Shown in pieces: positions 7,234-15,800 of a DNA stretch of 24,653 nt. The stretch's first letter is position 1. Each line of letters opens with the position of its first letter. A program made the position numbers and the translations under genes. This stretch comes from Anaerolineae bacterium (GTDB lineage Bacteria > Chloroflexota > Anaerolineae > JAFGEY01): positions 1-24,653 of the forward strand of contig JAFGEY010000558.1 of the NCBI GenBank assembly GCA_016931365.1, written 5' to 3'. The notes beneath the pieces were generated by a model that was given only the letters and a program-made list of their open reading frames with translations, did not search any database and had not been told where the DNA came from.

Positions 7234-7740
7234 ATGGGAGTTCTGAATTTCATCTCTAGAACGCGGCGTAGCCACGCCCTCGAACATGCGACCATTCAGA
7301 TCTTGAATCGTCGGGTACCGGCAGCACATCTGGCGGGTCGGAGCATGCCCGATGGATTTTTCATCTATGGCAATGTCTCTGCGGCGGAGGTTTCCGCATC
7401 GGTTGAAGAGGCGCTTTTCCGCCTGAAAGGCGGCGCGCGTCACCTTGCCATCCACGCACGTTGTGGCACCAATCTGGTCACGGCCGGCACGGCGGTGGGT
7501 CTGGTCTCTTTTCTGACCATGCTGCCCGGCGATGAACGCTCGCGCCGCGATCGGCTGCCGCTGGTTCTCCTGTTGACCACGCTCACGCTGCTTTTTGTCC
7601 AACCGCTCGGCCCGCTCGTCCAGCAATATGTCACAACCGAAGCCAACCTCGAACGAACCGCGATCACCACGATCAACAGCCGCAAGTTGGGGTTGGGGTG
7701 GGTTCACCAGGTGCGGCTCGATCATCAGTCAGGCGCGTAA
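7234..7740 (+). CDS. DUF6391 membrane protein
   Basis: 168 aa. It matches my recollection of DUF6391: an N-terminal R-x-HALEHAT motif (His14, Glu17, His18), a central MPDGFFIYGNV segment and a conserved RCGTNL stretch. Two hydrophobic segments follow, around residues 85-98 and 109-130. The ATG at 7234 lies 9 bp after the sortase stop, with AAGGA upstream. The holA start lies 1 bp after this stop, so sortase, this gene and holA are probably cotranscribed. The HxxEH order of residues could bind a metal but no function is established. Confidence 0.8.
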   Translation: MGVLNFISRTRRSHALEHATIQILNRRVPAAHLAGRSMPDGFFIYGNVSAAEVSASVEEALFRLKGGARHLAIHARCGTNLVTAGTAVGLVSFLTMLPGDERSRRDRLPLVLLLTTLTLLFVQPLGPLVQQYVTTEANLERTAITTINSRKLGLGWVHQVRLDHQSGA

Positions 7741-7741
7741 A

Positions 7742-8725
7742 ATGTTCTATATTTTTCAGGGAGAAGACACTTTTTCTTGCGGAGAGGCGCTGGCCGAACT
7801 CAAGGCCAAAATGGGAGACTCCGTGCTGGCCGATCTGAACGTTACTTACCTGGATGGCCGCTCGGTCGATCTGGGTGAGTTGGAGCATCACTGCGACACC
7901 ATTCCCTTTATGTCGGAGCGGCGGCTGGTCGTGGTGCATGGACTGTTGGAACGTCTGTCCAGGCGGGATTTATCCGCACAGGATGCGACTTTTCTGGAGC
8001 GATTGGTCGAGTATTTGCCCGCTTTGCCCGAGACGACCCGTCTGGTGTTTGTGGAGACGTCCGAGGTGTCCAAGCGGCATCCGGTGATGGCACTGGCGTT
8101 GCGCAATGAAGCGGGGTTTGTCAAGACGTTTGCCCTGCCTCAAGGGCACGCGCTTGCTCAGTGGATTCGAAGACGCGTCGATGCGGTGGGCGGGAGCATT
8201 TCGGCGGGGGCGGTGAATGCGCTGAGTGTGTTCGTCGGCAACAATCTCTACCAACTCGATCAAGAGATTGCCAAGTTGACCGCGTATGCCGGCGGCGAGT
8301 GGCCTATTGACGAAAAAGACGTGCAGTTGCTCACACCGCACGCCCGAGAAGGAAATATTTTCGAGATGGTCGATGCCCTGGGCCGTCAAGATGGCCGGAC
8401 GGCCAGCCAAATCTACCATCAATTGCTCGATATGGGCGAGCATCCCCTGATGCTCCTCACGATGATCGTACGCCAGTTCCGGCTGATGATCCAGATCAAG
8501 GAGCTGGCCCCACAACTGCTCACACCGGAGGCCATCGCCCGCGAACTCGGCCAGAACCCCTATCCGGTGAAAAAAATCCTGCAGCAGTCGCGCAATTTTA
8601 CGATGCCTCAACTGCGGGCCATCTATCACCGGCTGCTTGAGATCGATGTGGAGATCAAGACGGGACAAACCGAAGCGACCCTGGCTTTGGACGTACTCAT
8701 CGCCGAATTGAGCCGGGTCGGGTGA
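7742..8725 (+). CDS. holA: DNA polymerase III subunit delta
   Basis: 327 aa. The start ATG at 7742, one base after the preceding stop, gives the expected HolA beginning (MFYIFQGEDTF), which is the first strand and loop of the AAA+-like clamp-loader fold. Other family landmarks are LDGRSVDLGELEHHCDTIPF, then RRLVVVHGL (about 60-68), VFVETSE, a middle NALSVFVGNNLYQLDQEI helix pair and the C-terminal collar region with GQNPYPVKKILQQ and LLEIDVEIKTGQT. HolA binds and opens the beta clamp inside the clamp-loader complex. The length is normal for the family. The gene is convergent with lexA, with 16 bp between the stop codons and no clear terminator. Confidence 0.93.
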   Translation: MFYIFQGEDTFSCGEALAELKAKMGDSVLADLNVTYLDGRSVDLGELEHHCDTIPFMSERRLVVVHGLLERLSRRDLSAQDATFLERLVEYLPALPETTRLVFVETSEVSKRHPVMALALRNEAGFVKTFALPQGHALAQWIRRRVDAVGGSISAGAVNALSVFVGNNLYQLDQEIAKLTAYAGGEWPIDEKDVQLLTPHAREGNIFEMVDALGRQDGRTASQIYHQLLDMGEHPLMLLTMIVRQFRLMIQIKELAPQLLTPEAIARELGQNPYPVKKILQQSRNFTMPQLRAIYHRLLEIDVEIKTGQTEATLALDVLIAELSRVG

Positions 8726-8741
8726 GTTTGCCGGTGGCAGA

Positions 8742-9386
8742 TCAATTCAACTGCCGGATGACCATCACCACTTTGCCCCGCACCTGTACATTTTCCGCCG
8801 GAAAGTACATCGGCCCCATCGTCGGGTTGGCCGGCTGCAAACGAACCTGTTTTCCCTCGTGGTAGAACTTTTTGAGCGTTGTCTCTTGTTTATCCTTGAT
8901 CCATGCGGCAACCATTTGCCCGTTTTCCGCGTCGGGCTGCGATCTGAGCACCACAATGTCACCATCATTGATCAGTGCGTCGATCATGGAATCGCCCTGT
9001 ACCCGGAGCGCAAAGAGATTATCGTTATTGGCCTCCAGGTTGGGAATCTCGATCGTATCGTCTCCAAGCAGGGCAAAATCGGCGCTCGAATCTGGAATGG
9101 GGATCGGTTCACCGGCGGCGATATAGCCTAACAAAGGGATGCCGCCCGATCGCCGTTGTTGGGGGATCGAGGGCATTTCATCGGTCAGCCGCAGGCCACG
9201 AGAGACATTTTTGTCTCGCTCGATGAACCCCTTTTTTTCCAAGGCGTTGAGGTTATAATTGACCACCGATGTCGATGTAATCCCAACCGCTTCACCGATC
9301 TCACGGATGGTGGGCGGAAAATGGTTTTCGCGCAGGTACTGGCGAATGAAACGCACTATCTGTTCTTGGCGTATCGACAGGCTCAT
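8742..9386 (-). CDS. lexA: LexA repressor
   Basis: 214 aa from the ATG at 9386, which follows AAAGGA at 7-nt spacing. Longer upstream frames would run through the operator and promoter and are rejected. The N-terminal winged helix-turn-helix (about 1-68) includes FPPTIREIGEAVGITSTS. The linker carries the Ala91-Gly92 self-cleavage bond (YIAAGEP). The peptidase dyad is Ser133 (GDSMIDA) and Lys172 (TTLKKFY). LexA represses DNA-damage genes and cleaves itself when RecA-ssDNA filaments form. All catalytic parts are intact, and the promoter carries two matching operators, so negative autoregulation is expected. The gene is divergent from a large histidine kinase. Confidence 0.97.
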   Translation of the reverse strand: MSLSIRQEQIVRFIRQYLRENHFPPTIREIGEAVGITSTSVVNYNLNALEKKGFIERDKNVSRGLRLTDEMPSIPQQRRSGGIPLLGYIAAGEPIPIPDSSADFALLGDDTIEIPNLEANNDNLFALRVQGDSMIDALINDGDIVVLRSQPDAENGQMVAAWIKDKQETTLKKFYHEGKQVRLQPANPTMGPMYFPAENVQVRGKVVMVIRQLN

Positions 9387-9403
9387 TTGGGCATCCTTTC
9401 TGC

Positions 9404-9415
9404 GAACATCTGTTC
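9404..9415 (-). promoter_or_regulatory. LexA-box 2 in the lexA leader
   Basis: GAACATCTGTTC (plus strand), a perfect GAAC-N4-GTTC half-site pair of the Gram-positive SOS-box type. It lies just downstream of the predicted lexA transcription start and about 18 bp before the ATG. Confidence 0.8.
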
Positions 9416-9426
9416 CAGTTTGTTGC

Positions 9427-9455
9427 ATTATATCACGAACAAGCGTTCTAGTCAA
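9427..9455 (-). promoter_or_regulatory. lexA promoter
   Basis: On the minus strand, TTGACT (9450-9455), a 17-bp spacer and TATAAT (9427-9432). Predicted start is near 9420. Confidence 0.85.
9437..9448 (-). promoter_or_regulatory. LexA-box 1 inside the lexA promoter
   Basis: GAACAAGCGTTC (plus strand), again GAAC-N4-GTTC. It lies entirely in the spacer between -35 and -10, so bound LexA would block RNA polymerase directly. Confidence 0.85.
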
Positions 9456-9485
9456 GCACATTTTTAGGATAGGATTCAAGTCCTG

Positions 9486-9514
9486 TTGACGCTTGGCGTA
9501 TGGTATGATATGAT
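9486..9514 (+). promoter_or_regulatory. Promoter for the histidine kinase gene
   Basis: TTGACG (9486-9491), a 17-bp spacer and TATGAT (9509-9514). Predicted start is near 9521, giving a leader of about 80 nt. It is back to back with the lexA promoter, with 30 bp between the two -35 boxes. Confidence 0.65.
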
Positions 9515-9601
9515 TATGCCAAGTTGAAACATGGCTGTGTGCTCAAGTTCTAGTTGGCGTCGGGGTTGGCAAGACCGTGGGGGCACGCCGAGGAGGCTTA
9601 T

Positions 9602-11989
9602 GTGGCAAACGAGCTGGTCCTCGTTATCAATGACCAGACCGAAATACGCGAATTGATTGTCAATCGCATATTGATTCCTTACGGGTATCGGCCATATTGG
9701 GCTGTGGATGCGTCGTCGGGCGTAGCAGCGGCGGAGCGAGATCGCCCTGATGTCGTGATCGTCGACCTGGATATGCCGCTGCCAGGAGACAAGCATGTCC
9801 TTGAAATGTTCAAGGAGAAAGGATACGATATTCCTGCCATTGCTCTGATCTCAGATCAGACTCGGGCGATGGACGTCCAGCACTTGTTTTCTTTGGTGTG
9901 CGCGTGTGTTCACAAGCCGGTTCAAGTTGAAGCGATGCTGTCTGCCCTCGATCAAGTTCTCGCGGATGTGCGGCTGCGGGCGCGTTTGCCGGCGGTCGAA
10001 ACTCAATTTCAGCAACACATTCAGCAGCCGCGTTTGTTATACGTGGCTGCACAAACCGTCATGTCGGCGGTCGGTGAACAGCAAGTGTTGGATCGGTTGG
10101 TATCCAGTGCGCTCAACATCGCCGACGCCGATGAGGCAGTCCTGTTCGTTCAGGATCCAGAGTCGACGGCTTTATTGGCGCGTGCATATCTGCATAAAGA
10201 TCAACAGCCTGGTGTGGCCTCACAACAACCTGCTCAAGATCCGCTTATCGAGCAGGTTGTTGAGTCGGGCGAACTGACAATCCTGTCCAGGGCCGACGCA
10301 GTTGCAGCGCAAGCGCCTTTCCCGGTATCGATCATGGTGCCGATCAAGGTGCACGGTGGTACGGTCGGCGTACTGCGTGTATCGCGTTTGGATCCAGAGC
10401 ATGAATTTGAGATCACGCATGCCTACTGGATTTCTGCGCTGGCCGGATATGCGGCGACTGTTCTCGAAACAGAGCGCCTCAAAACCTGGATCGACTCTGA
10501 ATTCGAACGGATGACTGCCTATCGGATCGGATCGACATTTGGATCAACGCTGCGACTCGATGCTTTGCTTGATCTGGTTATCGCCGAGGCGCTTCAGGTG
10601 ACAGAAGCGGCGCGTGGATACATTGCTCTTTTCGACGAACACAGCGGGCTTTATTCTCCGGTTGCCTTGCGTGGGATCGACAAAAAAACCATTGAGAGTG
10701 TCGAATTCAAGTTGGGGCGCTATGTGGTGCGGCATGTTCTGGAAGAGGGTGAGCTGTTACAGGTTCCTCCAGACAGACTGGCGCTGCCTCACGCAGAAGC
10801 GCTTTCTGTGGCCCTGGTCTGTGTGCCGTTGCGCGGCGCTGCCGGGATCATCGGTGCGATCTATGTTGACCGACCCAACAGCGAGCGGCTTTTTGCCAGC
10901 AAGCAAATTCAATTGTTCAAGGTGTTAGCCACCCAGGCCGCAGTGACCATTGAAAATGCCAAGTTGTTTGGGCAGGTTGAGAGCGAGCGGCGCAAACTGG
11001 AAGCTGTGATCCGGGGCACCGATCAGCCGGTTGTGGTCACCGATACGCAGGGTACGGTTATGCTGATGAACTCTACTGCCCGACAGATTTTTCACACCCA
11101 GCGCGCGATGGGTACAGGGATGCTTTTGCCTCAGGTCATCGATAATGCCGACCTGAAACGGTTGTTCCACGAGGCACGAACCAGCGGCCATGTCCAGCGC
11201 GGCGAGATTCAACTGGAAGGAAAACGCACATTCAACGCTACCGTGACCCCAATTTCGGACGTGGGGCTTGTGGCGATGCTTCAGGATATCACCCAGTTCA
11301 AAGAATTGTCCAACCTCAAATCCGAGTTTGTGGCGACCGTGTCTCATGACCTTCGCTCGCCGTTAAGCACAGTGTTGAGCTTTTTGGATGTTTTAGGACA
11401 GATTGGGCCGCTTAACGATCAACAAAAGGATTTTGTCGATAGCGCCCAGCAACAAGTACGTCATCTGATCGGCCTGACCGGCGATTTACTTGATCTGGGA
11501 TATTTAGAGTCGGGCATTGATATGGATATGCGCCAGTGCGATCTGTGTGGGCTGATCGAGTCGGGGCTGCCCCACTGGCAAACCCAGGCGCGCGAACACC
11601 AGCATCAACTTGAGGCTCATTTGCCTTCCACTGAGGTGATCGTGTACGGCAATGCGACCCGTTTACGCCAGGTCATCGATAATCTGATCATCAATGCGGT
11701 CAAATATACGCCTGAAGGAGGCCAGATTACCATTCGCCTTGAGCGGCAGGGCAAGCGTGTATTTTTGCGTGTGCAAGACACCGGCATCGGCATTGCGCCA
11801 GAAGATCTGCCGCACGTCTTTGATCAGTTCTATCGGGTCTATAATGACTATACTCGGGACATTGCGGGAACCGGGTTGGGGCTGTCGATCGTCAAGAGCA
11901 TCGTCGATCGCCACAACGGGCGAGTCTGGGTTGAAAGCGAACTGGGACAGGGCAGCACGTTTGTCGTTGCACTTGCCTTTGCGGGGTGA
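9602..11989 (+). CDS. Hybrid sensor histidine kinase: REC-GAF-GAF-PAS-HisKA-HATPase
   Basis: 795 aa. The GTG at 9602 is chosen because AGGAGG (9591-9596) precedes it; an upstream in-frame TTG at 9554 has no ribosome-binding site. Domains: an N-terminal receiver (about 1-120) with phosphoacceptor Asp55 (VDLDMP), Ser84 and Lys105; its acidic pocket is reduced to Asn10-Asp11. Two GAF domains (about 155-300 and 315-458), a PAS domain (about 465-565), HisKA with His582 (VSHDLRSP), and a HATPase domain with N (NLIINAVKYTP), G1 (DTGIG), F (FDQFYR) and G2 (GTGLGLS) boxes. There are no membrane segments, so this is a cytoplasmic sensor. No separate response regulator is next to it. The input signal is unknown. 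It has its own promoter divergent from lexA. Confidence 0.93.
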   Translation: MANELVLVINDQTEIRELIVNRILIPYGYRPYWAVDASSGVAAAERDRPDVVIVDLDMPLPGDKHVLEMFKEKGYDIPAIALISDQTRAMDVQHLFSLVCACVHKPVQVEAMLSALDQVLADVRLRARLPAVETQFQQHIQQPRLLYVAAQTVMSAVGEQQVLDRLVSSALNIADADEAVLFVQDPESTALLARAYLHKDQQPGVASQQPAQDPLIEQVVESGELTILSRADAVAAQAPFPVSIMVPIKVHGGTVGVLRVSRLDPEHEFEITHAYWISALAGYAATVLETERLKTWIDSEFERMTAYRIGSTFGSTLRLDALLDLVIAEALQVTEAARGYIALFDEHSGLYSPVALRGIDKKTIESVEFKLGRYVVRHVLEEGELLQVPPDRLALPHAEALSVALVCVPLRGAAGIIGAIYVDRPNSERLFASKQIQLFKVLATQAAVTIENAKLFGQVESERRKLEAVIRGTDQPVVVTDTQGTVMLMNSTARQIFHTQRAMGTGMLLPQVIDNADLKRLFHEARTSGHVQRGEIQLEGKRTFNATVTPISDVGLVAMLQDITQFKELSNLKSEFVATVSHDLRSPLSTVLSFLDVLGQIGPLNDQQKDFVDSAQQQVRHLIGLTGDLLDLGYLESGIDMDMRQCDLCGLIESGLPHWQTQAREHQHQLEAHLPSTEVIVYGNATRLRQVIDNLIINAVKYTPEGGQITIRLERQGKRVFLRVQDTGIGIAPEDLPHVFDQFYRVYNDYTRDIAGTGLGLSIVKSIVDRHNGRVWVESELGQGSTFVVALAFAG

Positions 11990-12072
11990 TGCATGAGCAT
12001 TGTCCGCTGCCTGTGCAACGATCTTGCCGAGCGGCCAAGTCAGTCCCGATTTATTCGGTATAGGAGGAGTGC

Positions 12073-12705
12073 GTGGATATTGATTGGTATGGGCAGGCAT
12101 GTTTTCGCATCCGCGAAGGCCGCGTCGCTATTGTGACCGACCCCTATGATCGCGGCCCCGACATTCCGCTGCCCCGCGTTCGAGCAGACATTGTCACCGC
12201 GAGTTGTGTGCCAGAAGATGCTGACCGACCGCGTGGCATTCGCGGATCGCCCCGAATTTTGCAGAGCGCAGGCGAGTACGAGATCGGCGAGGTCTTTGTC
12301 ACCGGCATTTCGACCCTACTCAAGCGGACAAACCCACCCCAGAACAATGTGGTTTTCGTGTATGATTTTGATGGTCTGACGGTTTGCCATCTGGGGCGAA
12401 TTGACGATTTGCTGCAACAGAATCAGGTCGAAGTTTTGAACGCCGTCGATGTGCTGTTTATCCCTATCGACAGCGAGCGGACGTTGACGGCAGATCAGGC
12501 CGCCGAGCTGATGCAGATGATCGAGCCCCGTATCGTCATTCCGATGCACCTGGATCCAACGCGGCTGGAGCACGATCCGGCATCGGTGGTCCACCTGTTG
12601 CATGCAGTAGGCGTCGACAAGGCCCCGACCGAGGAAACACTACGACTTCGCGCCGGACACCTGCCAGAGGAGACGCAGATCATTTTGCTCGAATGCAAGA
12701 GGTGA
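12073..12705 (+). CDS. MBL-fold (UlaG-like) protein with degenerate metal site
   Basis: 210 aa. The GTG at 12073 follows AGGAGG (12062-12067). The fold resembles small UlaG-like metallo-beta-lactamase proteins common in Chloroflexota: WYGQACFRI at the start, TDPYD (22-26), AGEYEIGEVFVTGI, an FDGLTVCHLGRID strand pair and VIPMHLDPT near residue 157. Where family members carry a histidine-bearing metal loop after IVT, this protein reads TASCVPEDADR (42-52) with no histidine, and the usual His after WYG is Gln8. Metal-dependent hydrolysis is therefore doubtful, and a binding or structural role is possible. It starts 83 bp after the kinase stop and may be cotranscribed with it. Confidence 0.8.
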   Translation: MDIDWYGQACFRIREGRVAIVTDPYDRGPDIPLPRVRADIVTASCVPEDADRPRGIRGSPRILQSAGEYEIGEVFVTGISTLLKRTNPPQNNVVFVYDFDGLTVCHLGRIDDLLQQNQVEVLNAVDVLFIPIDSERTLTADQAAELMQMIEPRIVIPMHLDPTRLEHDPASVVHLLHAVGVDKAPTEETLRLRAGHLPEETQIILLECKR

Positions 12706-12714
12706 GCATTTTTT
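12692..12714 (+). terminator. Weak terminator-like hairpin at the MBL-fold gene stop
   Basis: AATGC (12692-12696) pairs with GCATT (12706-12710), followed by TTTT; the stop codon lies in the loop. The stem is only 5 bp, so activity is uncertain. Confidence 0.3.
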
Positions 12715-12717
12715 CCA

Positions 12718-12746
12718 TTGACGTATCGCCAAGTGTGTTGTATAAT
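12718..12746 (+). promoter_or_regulatory. Promoter for the large surface-protein gene
   Basis: TTGACG (12718-12723), a 17-bp spacer and TATAAT (12741-12746), close to consensus. Predicted start is near 12753, giving a leader of about 78 nt. Confidence 0.85.
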
Positions 12747-12759
12747 AAGATTACGTCAA
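12718..12759. promoter_or_regulatory. Inverted repeat bracketing the surface-protein promoter
   Basis: TTGACGTA (12718-12725) and TACGTCAA (12752-12759) form a perfect 8-bp inverted repeat separated by 26 bp. One arm covers the -35 box and the other the transcription start. This could be a two-site operator, though half of the left arm is the -35 element itself. Confidence 0.35.
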
Positions 12760-12830
12760 GTTGTTGGGTGCGTGCAGGGCGCTGACTTTGAATTGTGCAT
12801 AAGCTGCGTCCGGTAAGGGGAGGGAGCACG

Positions 12831-15800
12831 ATGAGGGAGAGTCGATTGGTGAACGATGCGCGCAACCTGCCTCGGCGTCAGTTGGCGTGGGTCTTGGTCT
12901 GGGCGTTGGTGTTTTCCTTTTTCCCCTGGACACCATCGGCACTGTCGCCAGCCGTGCAACGCGCTTTTGATCGCGCGCCAGAGGCCGTGCAGTGGGCCGC
13001 GCCGCTGGCCCTCAGCATCACCGGTTGGGCTGATAAAGCCCTATCGGCGATCGGCCCATTGTCGGTGTATGCAGGTGACAGCATCACCTTGACCCTGTCC
13101 AAGCGGGATGACGGCCCGAACGTCGGCGCCATCCCGGTGGGGCCGGACCCGGTGCAGATTGGCGACGTTTTGGTCTATTACGTCCATATCACCAACACCG
13201 GTGTGACTACCGCCACCGTCTTTTTCACCGATGTGTTGCCTTTTGAACTGCACTGCCTTGGCGCCGGCGTGACCCCTCAGAACGGCGGCGCCGGTTGGTT
13301 CGGCGCGTGCGCGAGCGGCAACACGGTGGTGATGCGCACGCTGGATTCGCTGGGACTGGGCAGCGGTCTGGGGCCGGGCAGGAATGCGGTCTTGTATGTC
13401 CAGGCCCAGGTGTTGAGTGGTCTGACCGACGGCCATATCTTTACCAACGCCGGGTCGAGCTATTCGGCCCACGCCACACAGGAGCCGCAGTATGTTTATA
13501 GCGGCCTCAACGATGTAAACACCACAGTTCGCGCCCCTCAACTGGCGATCACCAAAACAGTCTCGTCGGACCTGGTGGGTGTTGGCGATCTGTTGACCTA
13601 TGTGATTACCTATTCGAACCCCGGCTCGGTCAATGCGACTGGCATTGTCATCACCGATCTTCTCGACCTCAACGTAAGCTATGACAGCGCCACTCCTGCG
13701 CCCGATGCGGTTGGCTCCAGCCTGGTCTGGAATAGCCTGGGCGATCTGGCCGCCGGAGCGAGCGGGCAGATCACTTTGTACGTCCGCGTCAATGCCGGTG
13801 TGCCTGGGGAAACGATTTTGGGCAACTCGGTCAGCATCGGCTGCGATCAGGGCATTTCGGCCAGCGATGGGCCGGTCACGGCGACGGTCAAGGCGCGCAC
13901 GCTCCGTGTGACCAAGTCGGCTTTCCCGGCGCCGGTGCGAGCCGGCGAGCGGATCACCTACACCCTGGTTTTTACCAATGAAAGCCTGGTGGCGACGCCC
14001 AGCGTTTACATCACTGACACGCTGCCTGCCGGCGTGACCGATGTTGCCCATAGCAGCAGCGACGCTGTGTTTACCGGGCAGGTGGGCAACGCCTATGGCT
14101 GGTTCGTCGCCTCGATGCCGGCAGATGGCGTCGGCACAATTGAGCTGTCCATGAACGCTCCCACCGCGCCGGTCGCCGCTGATGGCTCGACGACGCTATT
14201 TAACCAGGTCGAGATCACCTCGACACAGGCGAGCAATGCTATTTCGTCTTCGTTATCCAGCACGGTTATCCCCGGCCCGGCAGATGTTCTCACCATCGTC
14301 ATTGCCCCAACAGAGCAGGCGGTAAACAACACGGCAGCCATTGCCGTGACCGTGGTCGATGCGTATGGCAATGCAGTATATAACGGTGACGATTATACAG
14401 TGACATTGATCAGCGATCCGGCGACGGCGACCTTTGGCGACACCACGTTGAACCTGGTTGACGGGCAGGGGACGACGACGATTTTGGCCACCGATGCCGG
14501 GGTGTACACGGTCACGGCGCAGGTCTTTGGCGCCACAGTGACCGGCAGCGCGCAGGTGACGTTTACGCCGAGTGTCATCGACCACTTTGAGATCGGGCCT
14601 ATTGCCAGCCCGCAGCGCGCGGGCGTCGACTTTACGATTGTGGTAACGGCCGTCGATGTGTATGGCAACATTGTCAGCAACTTTCACGGCAGCGTGCCGA
14701 TCCAGGACGGCCCGGAACCGGATCAAATGACCCCGGATGTGACCGGCAATTTCGCCAACGGTATCCTGATGAGCCAGCCGGTCAGCATCACCCTGGTCCG
14801 AGCCAACGATCCAATCACCGTCGGCGTGGACGTCTCGGCAACGGCCAGCAATCCATTCGCTGTGATCGGCGGCTTGCCCGCCACACTGACCGTCCAGTTT
14901 GCTGCGCCGGCGGCGCCGTTAGGCCAGCCGGCCCCATTTACCGTCACCGTGACCGATCTGTGGAACAACCCCGTTCAAAGCGAAAGCCTGACCCTGACCG
15001 TCGACGCAGGGAGCGTGACGCCTGCCACCGGCGCGACGAACGGCGCCGGCCTCGCCTTTGGCCAGGTTTTGTCCGGTACCACGCCCGGCTGGGTAACGCT
15101 GCTCGTCACGGCCAGCAACGGCGTCACAGGGACAGGCAGCGTGCAGTTTATTGCCGGCTGTCCGGCGACTGTCACTGTGATGGTATCCCCGGCGTCGCTC
15201 ACCGTCGATCAATCGGCGACGATCACGGTCGAGGTGACGGATCAGTGGGACAATCCTGTTTCCGGCGCACAGGTCAATCTTTCTGCCCCTGGATTGGGGT
15301 TGGGCAGTATTACACCGGCAGCCGTCGCTGTCGATGGCACGGGGCAAGCCACGGCGACGATTGCCTCGACGCTGGTGGGCGTGAAAACCGTTGGGACACA
15401 GACGGTCGCCGCGGGGGGATGTACGTCGGTCTTGGCCTCGGCTAACGTGACCTTTACCCACGGCGCGCCGTTTACCCTCACCCTGTCCATGATCCCTGAC
15501 CCGCAGGTGGTGGGCGTCCCGGCCGCGCTCCAGGCCAATGTGACCGACCAGTACGGCAACGCCGTCCCCGGCCAAGTGGTCACGTTTACCGCTACCCCGG
15601 GTGGGCTGGGGGGCGGCAGCATCGATCCGCTTGCCGCTACCAGCGACGCATTGGGGCGCGCGGCCACGGCCATCTCTTCGACCCTTGTTGGCTCGACGAA
15701 CGTGACGGCCGAGTTAGCTTCCGGCGCCTGGCGGACGGCAGTCGTTACCTTTGTCGTCGGCCCACCATATACCGTGACGATGACTGTCGCCCCGCAGACG

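Noticed and set aside
8726..8760. Hairpin between the holA and lexA stops
   Set aside because: A short GGCAG/CTGCC pairing is present, but no T run follows on either strand, so it is not supported as a terminator.
9387..9479. 31-residue N-terminal extension of LexA
   Set aside because: It would include both LexA boxes and the promoter; the ATG at 9386 has a proper ribosome-binding site and the canonical LexA start.
11990..12072. Possible promoter (TTGCCG and a TTATTC-like -10) before the MBL-fold gene
   Set aside because: The -10 is poor at any acceptable spacing. The gene may be read from the kinase promoter instead.
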